The notes under the pieces: generated by a model
Seen by the model: the letters and a program-made list of their open reading frames with translations, nothing else
What the model was told of the DNA's origin: nothing
Databases searched by the model: none
Made by a program: the position numbers and the translations under genes
Shown: positions 1 to 9,206 of the stretch, one piece after another
Numbering within the stretch: position 1 is the first letter of the stretch
Layout of the letters: each line of letters begins with the position of its first letter
Assembly: GCA_038277395.1 (NCBI GenBank)
Contig: CM076191.1
Location: 181,676,687-181,740,686, forward strand
Direction of reading: 5' to 3'
Source of the DNA: Dryocosmus kuriphilus
Taxonomy: Eukaryota > Arthropoda > Insecta > Hymenoptera > Cynipidae
Length of the DNA: 64,000 bases

Positions 1-1440
1 AACCATATTGGAAGTCAAAATACCAGAGTCCGGCCCAGTAACGGCCCATCAAAGGGCCGAAAGTCGAAATTACTACGAAAAACCATGTTAGAAGTACGAA
101 AGCTAGAATCTGGCCCAGCGATGACACTTTACTGGGCCGAAAGTCGGCATTACTCCGTCAAACCATATTGGAAGTAAAAATACCAGAGTCCGGCCCAGTA
201 ACGGCCCATCAAAGGGCCGAAAGTCGAAATTACTACGAAAAACCATGTTAGAAGTACGAAAGCTAGAATCAGGCCCAGCGATGACACTTTACTGGGCCGA
301 AAGTCGGCATTACTCCGTCAAACCATATTGGACGTCAAAATACCAGAGTCCGGCCCAGTAACGGCCCATCAAAGGGCCGAAAGTCGAAATTACTACGAAA
401 AACCATGTTAGAAGTACGAAAGCTAGAATCTGGCCCAGCGATGACACTTTACTGGGCCGAAAGTCGGCATTACTCCATCAAACCATATTGGAAGTCAAAA
501 TACCAGAGTCCGGCCCAGTAACGGCCCATCAAAGGGCCGAAAGTCGAAATTACTACGAAAAACCATGTTAGAAGTACGAAAGCTAGAATCTGGCCCAGCG
601 ATGACACTTTACTGGGCCGAAAGTCGGCATTACTCCGTCAAACCATATTGGAAGTAAAAATACCAGAGTCCGGCCCAGTAACGGCCCATCAAAGGGCCGA
701 AAGTCGAAATTACTACGAAAAACCATGTTAGAAGTACGAAAGCTAGAATCAGGCCCAGCGATGACACTTTACTGGGCCGAAAGTCGGCATTACTCCGTCA
801 AACCATATTGGAAGTCAAAATACCAGAGTCCGGCCCAGTAACGGCCCATCAAAGGGCCGAAAGTCGAAATTACTACGAAAAACCATGTTAGAAGTACGAA
901 AGCTAGAATCTGGCCCAGCGATGACACTTTACTGGGCCGAAAGTCGGCATTACTCCATCAAACCATATTGGAAGTCAAAATACCAGAGTCCGGCCCAGTA
1001 ACGGCCCATAAAAGGGCCGAAAGTCGAAATTACTACGAAAAACCATGTTAGAAGTACGAAAGCTAGAATCTGGCCCAGCGATGACACTTTACTGGGCCGA
1101 AAGTCGGCATTACTCCGTCAAACCATATTGGAAGTAAAAATACCAGAGTCCGGCCCAGTAACGGCCCATCAAAGGGCCGAAAGTCGAAATTACTACGAAA
1201 AACCATGTTAGAAGTACGAAAGCTAGAATCAGGCCCAGCGATGACACTTTACTGGGCCGAAAGTCGGCATTACTCCGTCAAACCATATTGGAAGTCAAAA
1301 TACCAGAGTCCGGCCCAGTAACGGCACATCAGAGGGCCGAAAGTCGAAATTACTGCGTCAAACTATGTTAGAAGTAGACAAGCCAGAATCTCGCCCAGCG
1401 ATGGCACTCTACTGAGCCGGAAGTCGGCATTATTCTCGCA
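1..1440. repeat. Higher-order satellite: 80-bp monomers, 160-bp dimers, 480-bp HOR
   Basis: Eighteen 80-bp monomers alternate between two diverged types, one opening AACCATATTGG and one opening AACCATGTTAG, so the basic unit is a 160-bp dimer starting at 1, 161, 321 and so on. Diagnostic variants recur every third dimer: GAAGTAAAAA with AGGCCCAGCG in dimers 2, 5 and 8, and TACTCCATCA ending dimers 3 and 6. This gives a 480-bp higher-order repeat whose copies at 1-480 and 481-960 are nearly identical. The last dimer (1281-1440) is clearly diverged and passes into T1. The array is open at the left edge of the window, so its full length is unknown. Related, more diverged monomers sit inside the T1 copies near 7990-8395 and 27920-28130. 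Confidence 0.93.
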
Positions 1441-2386
1441 AACCAGGTTGGAAGTCAAAAAGCCAAAGTTGGGCCGAGTAGTGGCCTATCACAGGGCCGG
1501 CAGTTGGAAAAAATTTGTAGTTAAGGAACTACCGAACACTAACTTTTCGGAAAAAAAAAAGATTGAAACCCTATTTTTCTGTGTAAAGTAAAAAGTTACG
1601 TAAAATATGCCAATCATTAGAAAATTAATATCATAACCATGAATAGTTAAAGAAGATATTAATTCGGCGCTGCTCCAGTACCGACAGACAGCAGTTTTTT
1701 TTGGTCGCAAAAAAATTTTGTTCTGCCAATAAAAGATCCTATTGTATCAATTTATACTGCGGTTTTACTTATTGTAAAACTGAACATTAAACATATTAAA
1801 AATTTCATATAAATATTGTATTTATTGTTAACGCAAAAGCGTTTATTGATAAATTATTTCGAGATATTTTGATATTTATGTATGATTGAGTGCATTGTGG
1901 AAAAATGTAGGAAACACCATCTCATGAGTTAGGGTAATGGTTAGGTTGCTGACACGCGTCCCATAGGTCGTGCGTTCGATTCCCCCAGCTTTGCGTGCGA
2001 AATTTTATTTGTTATATAAGCGTTAAAATTTACAAATATCGATTAGTTATAAGTATATTCATAATATGTCTACGAATAAGTTGTTTTCTTAATTAATAAT
2101 TGTTTTTTATAACATTTATTTGTATTTTTCCATTGTGATTTTTCAGTGTAATGGGCCACTAACATATGTTATCATTCCAGCAACGGGACGAAATTGGCAG
2201 CTAAGGTCAGGCCGATATCGTTATCCATTGATGAGCTGATAATGGCGGCCAGAGTCTGAACCAGAATTGGCCGCCAACTGCATACCGAAGTTATCATTTC
2301 AGCAACTGCACGATATTGGCAGCCGATCTTTGGCAATATTTTAGCCGACGCTGGGCCAGTGTTGGGCCGTATCTAACTTCTCACTT
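1281..2386 (+). mobile_element. T1 non-autonomous DNA transposon, copy 1 (3' part)
   Basis: From the diverged last satellite dimer onward the sequence is colinear with the T1 copies at 7771-14035 and 27125-28262. The 3' end at about 2340-2386 has repeated GGGCC/TTGGGCC blocks and a mutated terminal repeat (AACTTCTCACTTAGG against TTCGCACTTGGG in copy 2). No transposase-like frame is present, so it is non-autonomous. Its 5' terminus is not visible because the internal 80-bp repeats have expanded into the array at 1-1440. It carries a tRNA-like segment near 1928-1990. Confidence 0.75.
1928..1990 (+). other. tRNA-like segment inside T1
   Basis: An A-box-like stretch (TAGGGTAATGGTTAGG) is followed about 30 bp later by a B-box-like GCGTTCGATTCCCC, the spacing of a tRNA gene or tRNA-derived SINE head. 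The same block occurs inverted in T1 copy 3 at about 27427-27500, so it belongs to the T1 ancestor and is not a fresh insertion. I could not fold a credible cloverleaf: the acceptor and anticodon stems do not pair well. It is not a functional tRNA gene. Confidence 0.4.
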
Positions 2387-2871
2387 AGGTTGTTGCACTC
2401 TACTCTTATTTATTGTATTTTATTGTGAAAATACATTTCCACCAGTTTAGGTCGAAAAAGAAAAAATATTTGTCTGAAAAACTGTAAATTGTTAGTAGTC
2501 TTTTGTACTTTCTTGTAAAAAATTTTCCATCAGAGAACTCTGCACTTTATTTTGATATTATAAATAAATTTTGCAACATTCAAGTTTCTTTGGCATGTAA
2601 ATGTTTGGAGCAGCTTTTGCTTGTACAGGACGACTTTTCATCCTGTTGGTTTTATTAAAGGTTCTGTACATGAGAGTAGTGGGCTGACGCCTCCATATGC
2701 GAAATAAGGATTACCCCGCTTTTTTCACTCGTACTAACTATTACTTGTTGTGTGAGTGTCAAACTTGCGCTAGTGCCAGTGGCATCAGGTTACTCGTCTC
2801 CTTCTTCCTCCTCATTCCTCCTTGCCAACCCACTTATTCTCTGGAGTCAAATCTCTGCAAATCTCTAAACT

Positions 2872-2903
<32 letters not shown>

Positions 2904-3209
2904 TCCGTCACTACTTCGACGCCAAATACATTCTTTGTTCGTTGTAATTCAAACTGTTCTTTTTTAGAGCAAGAAAATATTTAATTTTGATACTTTTAAT
3001 TAAACTGCAACGAAAAGGATCATAGAAAAAAAATAATTCTTGATTTTGAAACCCAAAATGGGCTTGCTTGAAGGTGTAATATAAAGAGACTGAAAACTAG
3101 CCACGATAAGACTTAAAGTAGGCCTATATTTGGACTGAAATTAAGTCCGTTCAAAAATTATTGTTAAAAAATAATTAAATTTCTCTCAGATACATCAGAT
3201 ATTATAATC
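2387..3209. other. Non-coding stretch with CT-rich microsatellite
   Basis: There is no recognisable gene or repeat family here. A CT dinucleotide microsatellite lies at about 2873-2905. An open frame over 2697-2984 runs through the microsatellite and shows no family resemblance. Confidence 0.5.
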
Positions 3210-3459
3210 TACCCAGTGGGCACGAATATCCCAAGACGTTTTTAGGACGTCCTAAAAACGTCCTAAGTCAGGCCAAGTAACGTTCTAAAAACATACAATG
3301 TTCTAAAGACGTTTTTAGGACGTATTTGGAACACTGGACGTTTTTTGGCCTGACTTAGAACGTTTTTTTGGACGTTCTAAAAACGTTTTTTAAACTTTAC
3401 GTCCTAGAAGCGCCTTTAGGACGTTCTAAAAACGTCTTTAAATTTCGTGCCCGCTGGGT
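3210..3459. mobile_element. MITE with TIR CCCAGYGGGCACGAA and TA target
   Basis: The left end CCCAGTGGGCACGAA and the right end TTCGTGCCCGCTGGG are inverted copies with one mismatch, bordered by TA on each side. The 250-bp interior is made of repeated AGGACGT/ACGTCC-type blocks in both orientations, so the whole unit can fold on itself. There is no coding capacity. The TA border fits a Tc1/mariner-type or similar MITE; the superfamily is inferred. Confidence 0.8.
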
Positions 3460-3579
3460 ATATTATTGTTTGATATATCCGCTTAATTTCCGCTAATTAA
3501 AGGAAACTTTTAAGGAATTTAGTTCGAAATAGCTAAATTTAAGCCACTTTATTGGCTTGAAGGCCTACTCTCTAAATCT

Positions 3580-3725
3580 GAAATAGTGAATTTCACTGTT
3601 TCATAGTCAATTTTCACCAACTGAATTTAATAAAAGTGGGTCACTATGAAATAGTGAAATTGACTCTTTCATAGAGTCGATTTCACTAATTTGAATTGTA
3701 AATTTCACTAAATAAAACAGTGGAT
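3580..3725. repeat. Short palindromic GTGAAAT repeats
   Basis: The segment is built from GTGAAATT/AATTTCAC motifs. The clearest hairpin is at about 3643-3680, with 13-bp arms (GTGAAATTGACTC against GAGTCGATTTCAC, one mismatch) around a 6-base loop. It is probably a decayed MITE. Confidence 0.5.
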
Positions 3726-3889
3726 TAGCTACAGTCACCGTATTCACTCATCTTCTATCTTTTTTTCAATTTTACAAAAATAAACATTTCAAGTGTTTTC
3801 TTTCTCGCGTTTTAGAACCTTTTTCGCAAACTTATTTTCTATGAAAATTATTAATTTTATCAATTTTTTTAAATCCACGACTAATAAAA

Positions 3890-4747
3890 AATAACGAAAA
3901 AATAAATACGGTATATACAAAATAAAGGAAAAGAAAATTGCCGAAAATAAAAATTGACGAATTACTAAATTTCCGAAATTTAAAGTAACGGCAAATTTTT
4001 AATTATCAAAAAATCTCGAATTATGCATATAATGAATTTTAAAATACCCGAAATTAAAATTTCCGAATTATAAAATTTGCGAATCATAATATTAATGAAT
4101 TATAAAATTAACTAATTTTTAATGTACCCAAATTCTTCAATTCCCGAAATTTGAAACTGCCGAAATTTAAAATTTTCAAATTTCAAAATTTTCGGTATTC
4201 AAAATTGACGAGAATGAATACTGAAGTAAAAAATAGAATATTTAAGTATGAGATTATTTAATAATAAAGAAAAAATAAATACAGAATATACAAATTAATG
4301 AAAAAGGAAATTACTGAAAATAAAAATTGACGGATTCTAGAATTTCCGAAATTTAAAATACCGACAAAATTTTTTATTATCGAAAAATAGAAATCTCGAA
4401 TTATGCAAATGACGAATTTAAAAATATATGAAATTAAAATTTACTGAATTATAAAATTTGCGAATTATGAAATTAACGAATTATTAATTTATCCCAAATT
4501 CTTATATCCCCGAAATTTGAAATTGTCGAAATTCAAATTTTCCGATATTTAAAATTGACGAAAATAAACATTGAATTAAAAAATAAAAATTTTTAATTAT
4601 GGAAATAATAAAAAATAGGGAAAAAATAAATACCGAATATACAAATTAACGCAAAAGGAAATTGCTGAAAAAAATTGTCGAGTTATAAAATTTCCGAAAT
4701 TGAAAATAACGACAAAATTTTTAATCATCGAAAAATAAAAATCTCAA
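3890..4747. repeat. AT-rich satellite, about 360-bp unit, cut by assembly gap
   Basis: Three successive units begin near 3898, 4270 and 4623 with AAAAAATAAATAC-like sequence. Each is filled with short sub-repeats such as GAATTATAAAATT and CCGAAATTTAAAAT. The third unit runs into the gap at 4748. The same family recurs at 57820-59450. There is no coding potential. Confidence 0.75.
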
Positions 4748-5247
4748 NNNNNNNNNNNNNNNNNNNNNNNNNNNNNNNNNNNNNNNNNNNNNNNNNNNNN
4801 NNNNNNNNNNNNNNNNNNNNNNNNNNNNNNNNNNNNNNNNNNNNNNNNNNNNNNNNNNNNNNNNNNNNNNNNNNNNNNNNNNNNNNNNNNNNNNNNNNNN
4901 NNNNNNNNNNNNNNNNNNNNNNNNNNNNNNNNNNNNNNNNNNNNNNNNNNNNNNNNNNNNNNNNNNNNNNNNNNNNNNNNNNNNNNNNNNNNNNNNNNNN
5001 NNNNNNNNNNNNNNNNNNNNNNNNNNNNNNNNNNNNNNNNNNNNNNNNNNNNNNNNNNNNNNNNNNNNNNNNNNNNNNNNNNNNNNNNNNNNNNNNNNNN
5101 NNNNNNNNNNNNNNNNNNNNNNNNNNNNNNNNNNNNNNNNNNNNNNNNNNNNNNNNNNNNNNNNNNNNNNNNNNNNNNNNNNNNNNNNNNNNNNNNNNNN
5201 NNNNNNNNNNNNNNNNNNNNNNNNNNNNNNNNNNNNNNNNNNNNNNN
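4748..5247. other. Assembly gap (500 N)
   Basis: Exactly 500 N bases, a size often used as a placeholder, so the true length is unknown. The left flank is AT-rich satellite and the right flank is PLE-A coding sequence, so the satellite end and the 5' part of PLE-A are hidden here. Frames crossing it are meaningless. Confidence 0.97.
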
Positions 5248-5797
5248 TTCCATTCAGTTTTTTTCAAATTTAATGGTATTTTTTACAAACAAAAATTTGG
5301 TACGCCCATAGGTTCAGTGTTGTCTCCGATTCTTGCTGAGATAGTTATGGAAGACTTAGAAAAAGAAGTTTTTGAAAAAATTGATTTTGAATTGGATATA
5401 TAGAGTCCCCTTTAAAAGTGATTTGATTATAAAATTAGGAAAAGATAAATATGAAAAATTAGATAAACAAGGAGTTGTTTACAAATTTAAATGTTTAGAT
5501 TGTAATGCTGTTTACATAGGACAAACAAGTAGAACATTAAAAATTAGGAAAGAAGAACATAAAAATAATTTTCATAGAAATCCAAAATATCACACGGTTT
5601 TATCAAAGCACAAAATTACACATGGACATGAATTTAATTGGGATGATGTCAAAATTCTTTACAATGAAAAAAATCAAAAAAAAGAGAGAATTTATGGAAA
5701 TGTTATTTATCAAGAGAGAGGAGAAAAGGCAATCAATCTAAAAAGGGATCTTTCTAAGTATAACAAAGTTTGGGACAAACTTATTAACTGGTTGTGA
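5248..5797 (+). pseudogene. PLE-A fragment: RT motif B fused to GIY-YIG endonuclease
   Basis: The first part (5248-5403) encodes the RT motif B region, with GTPIGSVLSPILAEIVMEDLE visible as in other Penelope RTs, and stops at 5401. The next frame (about 5403-5797) encodes the linker IIKLGKDKYEKLDKQ and a GIY-YIG endonuclease: VVYKFKCLDCNAVYIGQTSR, then REEH-like and FNWDDVKI segments. The YVDD motif, thumb and connecting region are missing. RT motif B is therefore joined to the linker by an internal deletion, and there is a frame change. The C-terminus is divergent (KKERIYGNVIYQERGEKAINLKRD), perhaps another indel. It is an inactive remnant of a PLE family distinct from B to F in this window. 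Confidence 0.85.
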
Positions 5798-5957
5798 AGT
5801 TTGTTTTTTATTAATTATGAGTATCCATGAATGATATAGGAAGAACCAAAAAGAAGTTTTTATTGTATAGAGTATTAATTTGAATGAGATTATGTATATA
5901 AGGTTTTTGAAAATTAATAATTAAGTTTAAGCACCTATAGTTTCCTGTAAATTTTCC

Positions 5958-6003
5958 CTGATGAGGAAGTCTCAATGGCTTCGAAACATGTAGGATCCCT
6001 GTA
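5958..6003 (+). ncRNA. Hammerhead-ribozyme-like motif of PLE-A
   Basis: CTGATGA at 5958-5964 is followed by GAAG and CTTC arms that can pair as stem II, then GAAAC at 5983-5987. Downstream, ACA/TGT can form a minimal stem III ending in the triplet GTA at 6001-6003, an acceptable NUH cleavage site. Stem I pairing is not convincing by eye. PLEs are known to carry short hammerheads in their terminal repeats, and the position 3' of the GIY-YIG frame fits. Activity is untested. Confidence 0.65.
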
Positions 6004-6009
6004 GTATAA

Positions 6010-6690
6010 AAAAGACGGAGAAAGAATAAGGAAAGAGTGAGAGGTAGGTTTTGGTTGACTCTTTCCTTTTTCTCCCTCTTTTTTCGAAAATATATTTTGC
6101 ATTGTATGCAATGTCTCTAATGAGCCTGAAAATAATGGTTTGAAAATACATTGTTGTTTTTATTTTAACTGTCCTTTTTCTGAACTGTCAGGAAAAAAAG
6201 GTTAGTTAATTATATAGAAAAACAAATAATGGTTTTCTCTTCAATATTAAATAAATGATTAAAAAAAGGGACAATAAACAATATGATTCGTTTTCAGTCT
6301 TTAGGGTTGCCTATAATTACTGATTTCTTTTTTATTGAGATAACGAATGTTTACTCAATTTACTAAAAAGATATCTTTTTTATTAAGAAAAAAAATTCTG
6401 ATAATAATATGTTGTGAAGTAGTAATTTTTAGAAATTTTTATGTTCGGATTATTATTTTCCTCTGTATTGAGGAATGTAATTTTCTGAATAGACTGAAAC
6501 GAAATCAACCAAAAAGATTTTTTGTTAATTATAAGTAAAATCAGGAACCCTTGTTCAATCTTCAAATGCTGGTGAATTTCTGTCGCCTAATTTTCTAATT
6601 CAGAAAAGGGGTTCGAAGAAATGTTGTTAAGTGGGAAAGCTGTAAGGTTATAATATGCAGTAACTTACCTGCAAAATCTTCAATTATATC
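6010..6690. other. PLE-A 3' flank and AT-rich DNA
   Basis: A possible hairpin lies at about 6018-6080, where GGAGAAAGAATAAGGAAAGAGT faces an inverted ACTCTTTCCTTTTTCTCC. The rest is AT-rich sequence without a recognisable gene. Short frames on both strands at 6347-6565 are low-complexity AT translations. Confidence 0.4.
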
Positions 6691-6696
6691 TGACGA

Positions 6697-7003
6697 GATC
6701 CTCGGTGGCTCAGGTGGTAATGCGCGCCGGTCTTGAAAGCAAGAGGTCCGGGGTTCGAATCGGGGTACCAATGGAATTTTCTATGTACTTCCTCCGAGGC
6801 ACTCGTGGTTCGGAACCCACATTAGACTGTAGGTCCCCTCATAAAGAAGCTAGTGATCTTTCTTTCAGGGAAGATGCTTCATATCAAAGGGCAAATTGCG
6901 TTGGGGGTCACTGGGCGAATTTTATAGAGATTTGTTTGTAATTGTTCTAGAAGACTCTCAAAACCCATAAAAGGGAAGGGATTATAAACTAATATACACA
7001 ACA
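6697..7003 (+). mobile_element. tRNA-derived SINE with 16-bp TSD
   Basis: The 5' head (6697-6769) is tRNA-like, with A box GGTGGCTCAGGTGGTAATGC and B box GGGGTTCGAATCG and a TCTTG/CAAGA stem in the anticodon position. A unique body and an AT-rich tail follow. CAATTATATCTGACGA (6681-6696) is repeated with one change as CAATTATATCTGATGA (7004-7019), a clear 16-bp target-site duplication that fixes both ends of the 307-bp insertion. It codes for no protein; retrotransposition of SINEs depends on a partner LINE. Confidence 0.88.
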
Positions 7004-7019
7004 CAATTATATCTGATGA

Positions 7020-7770
7020 AAAGATCCAAGATTGAAGCAATTCCGGCACTACTACATTTGGACCAATTTTCCAATAAATATTTCGATTGTTTCTAACTTT
7101 ATTTTTCTAGCAAACCATAGCATCACGACAGAGGACCACACTCTACGGCAACGCCTCTGAAAACTTAGCGGCACTTTGCAGCACTAATTTGAATTGAATT
7201 TTTTGTTTGAATTAAATAAATATTTGTATGGTTTCAAATAAATAGATTTTAAACAAATGTCTTTTTTATTAAAAGCAAATCCTTTGTTTAAATGAAACAA
7301 ATTGTACCAAACAAATTACATGTTTCAATCAATAAGGTGAATATTTCCCATTTCTTAAAATTAAACAAACCTTTTATTGAAGCAAAAAATTGGTTTCCTT
7401 TCATAGATCAGAATTCAAATAACTTTTGTTGTTTGATTCAAACAAACATTTTTCTGAGTGTATAAACCTATCGGTATTGCTATTCACAAACGTCAATTTT
7501 TGCAATTTAAAAAATAAATTTTACGAGGCGCATGAATATTCCCCAAATTGTACTTTCCCTAATTTTTATTTTACCGAAATTATTTTCAACCAAAAACTAT
7601 TTACCCTAATTTCTCTTCTTCCGAATTATCATTTGGCCTAATTTTTATTTTTCGGAATTACTACTTGCAATCTCGGTTCATATCTGGGCTGAGGCAGATT
7701 TTTTCTCGTTCTTCAAAAAATTATTGTCCGAATGAATCGTAAAAATTGCGAATTTTCAGAGTGAGTATTT
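7020..7770. other. AT-rich DNA without recognisable gene
   Basis: Repeated TTTGTTTAAAT/AAACAAAT words at 7190-7460 suggest a decayed AT-rich repeat. I see nothing else. Confidence 0.4.
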
Positions 7771-9206
7771 ACCCAAGTGCGAATTGCCGGTACTGAAAAC
7801 ATGACCCAATACTGGACCAATACTGGCAGCCAAGTGTTGGCTAATGTTACTGGACCAATATCAGCGATCACATCGGCCCAGTGTTGTCCCAGTAATGGGA
7901 CAGTACATTGTCATTTTAAATTTGCCAAGCTTTTGCCGAAGCTTGGTCCAGCAGTAGACTATTACAGGCCCGAAAGTCGGCATTACTCCGGCAAACCATG
8001 TTGGAAGTCAAAAACCCAGAGTCCAGCTCAGTAACGGCCCATCAAAGGGCCGAAAGTCGAAATTACTACGTCAAACCATGTTAGAAGTGGAAATTAGCCA
8101 GAATATGGCCCGACTCCGACCCAGTAACGAACCATTACAAGACTGAAAGTCGGCATTATTCCAGCAAACCATGTTGGAAGTCAAGAAGCCAGAGTTCGGC
8201 CCCATAGTGGCCCATTACAAGCCGAAAGTCGGCATTACTCCTGCAAACCATGTTAGAAGTAAAAAAGCCAGAATCTGGTCCAGCGATGGCACTCTACTGG
8301 GCCGAAAATCGGCGCTATTCTGGCAAACAAGGTTGGAAGTCAAAAGGCCAAAGTTCGGCCGAGTAACGACCTATCACAGGGCCAACAGTTGGAAAAAATT
8401 TGTGGTTAAGGAATTACCAAACGCTAACTTTTTGATAAAAAAAAAGATTGAAATCCTATTTTTCTGTTTAAAGTAAAAAGTTACGTAAAATATGTCAATC
8501 ATTAGAAAATTGATATCATAACCATGAATAATTAAAGAAGATATTAATTCGGCACTGCTTCAGTACCGACAGACAGCAGTTTTTTTTTGTCGCAAAAAAT
8601 TTTTGTTCTGACAATAAAATATCATATTATATCAATTTATACTACGGTTTTACTTTTTAAAACTGAACATTAAAAACATTAAAAATTTCATATAAATATT
8701 TTATGTATTGTTAACTCAAAAGCGTTTATTGATGAAATTATCTCGAGATATTTTGATATTTGTGTATGATTGAGTGCATTATGGAAAAATGTAAGACACA
8801 CCATCTCGTGAGTTGGAGTAATCGTTAGAAGTAAGAATATACATCAGAAATCAGAAGTAAAAAGATTGTACAGGTAAAACTTACCAAAAATACGTTGAGT
8901 TTAAATTTTTGGAGTCATGTTGTCAGAGGAGGTTTGGAACAGATTTTGTAATTTTTTGTTTGAGAGTAAAAAAGGTAAAAAATTCCAAAAATGTCATTAC
9001 TCAAATGTATCTAAAAAACCGGAGAGGAATAAGTAAAAATTTAGAAAGTTTGAAAAAACATTTTATTCTAGGTTAGGATAGTTTTAAGTAAGTAAGAATT
9101 AAGATAGTTACCTTGTAAGAGAAAAAATGGATGTTAATAAAATCAAAAGGCCCATAATGGCCAATTTGAATTAGTTTAAATAAGCATTGTGAATAATAAT
9201 AAAACT

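Noticed and set aside
1..1440. CRISPR-like array
   Set aside because: Units are contiguous 80/160-bp monomers without unique spacers; this is a satellite.
4675..5403. 242-residue protein spanning the gap
   Set aside because: Most of it is N bases, and the upstream part is AT-rich satellite.
5901..5940. Intron before the PLE-A hammerhead
   Set aside because: AAGGTTTTTG to CACCTATAG spans only 38 bp and lacks a good branch or pyrimidine tract.
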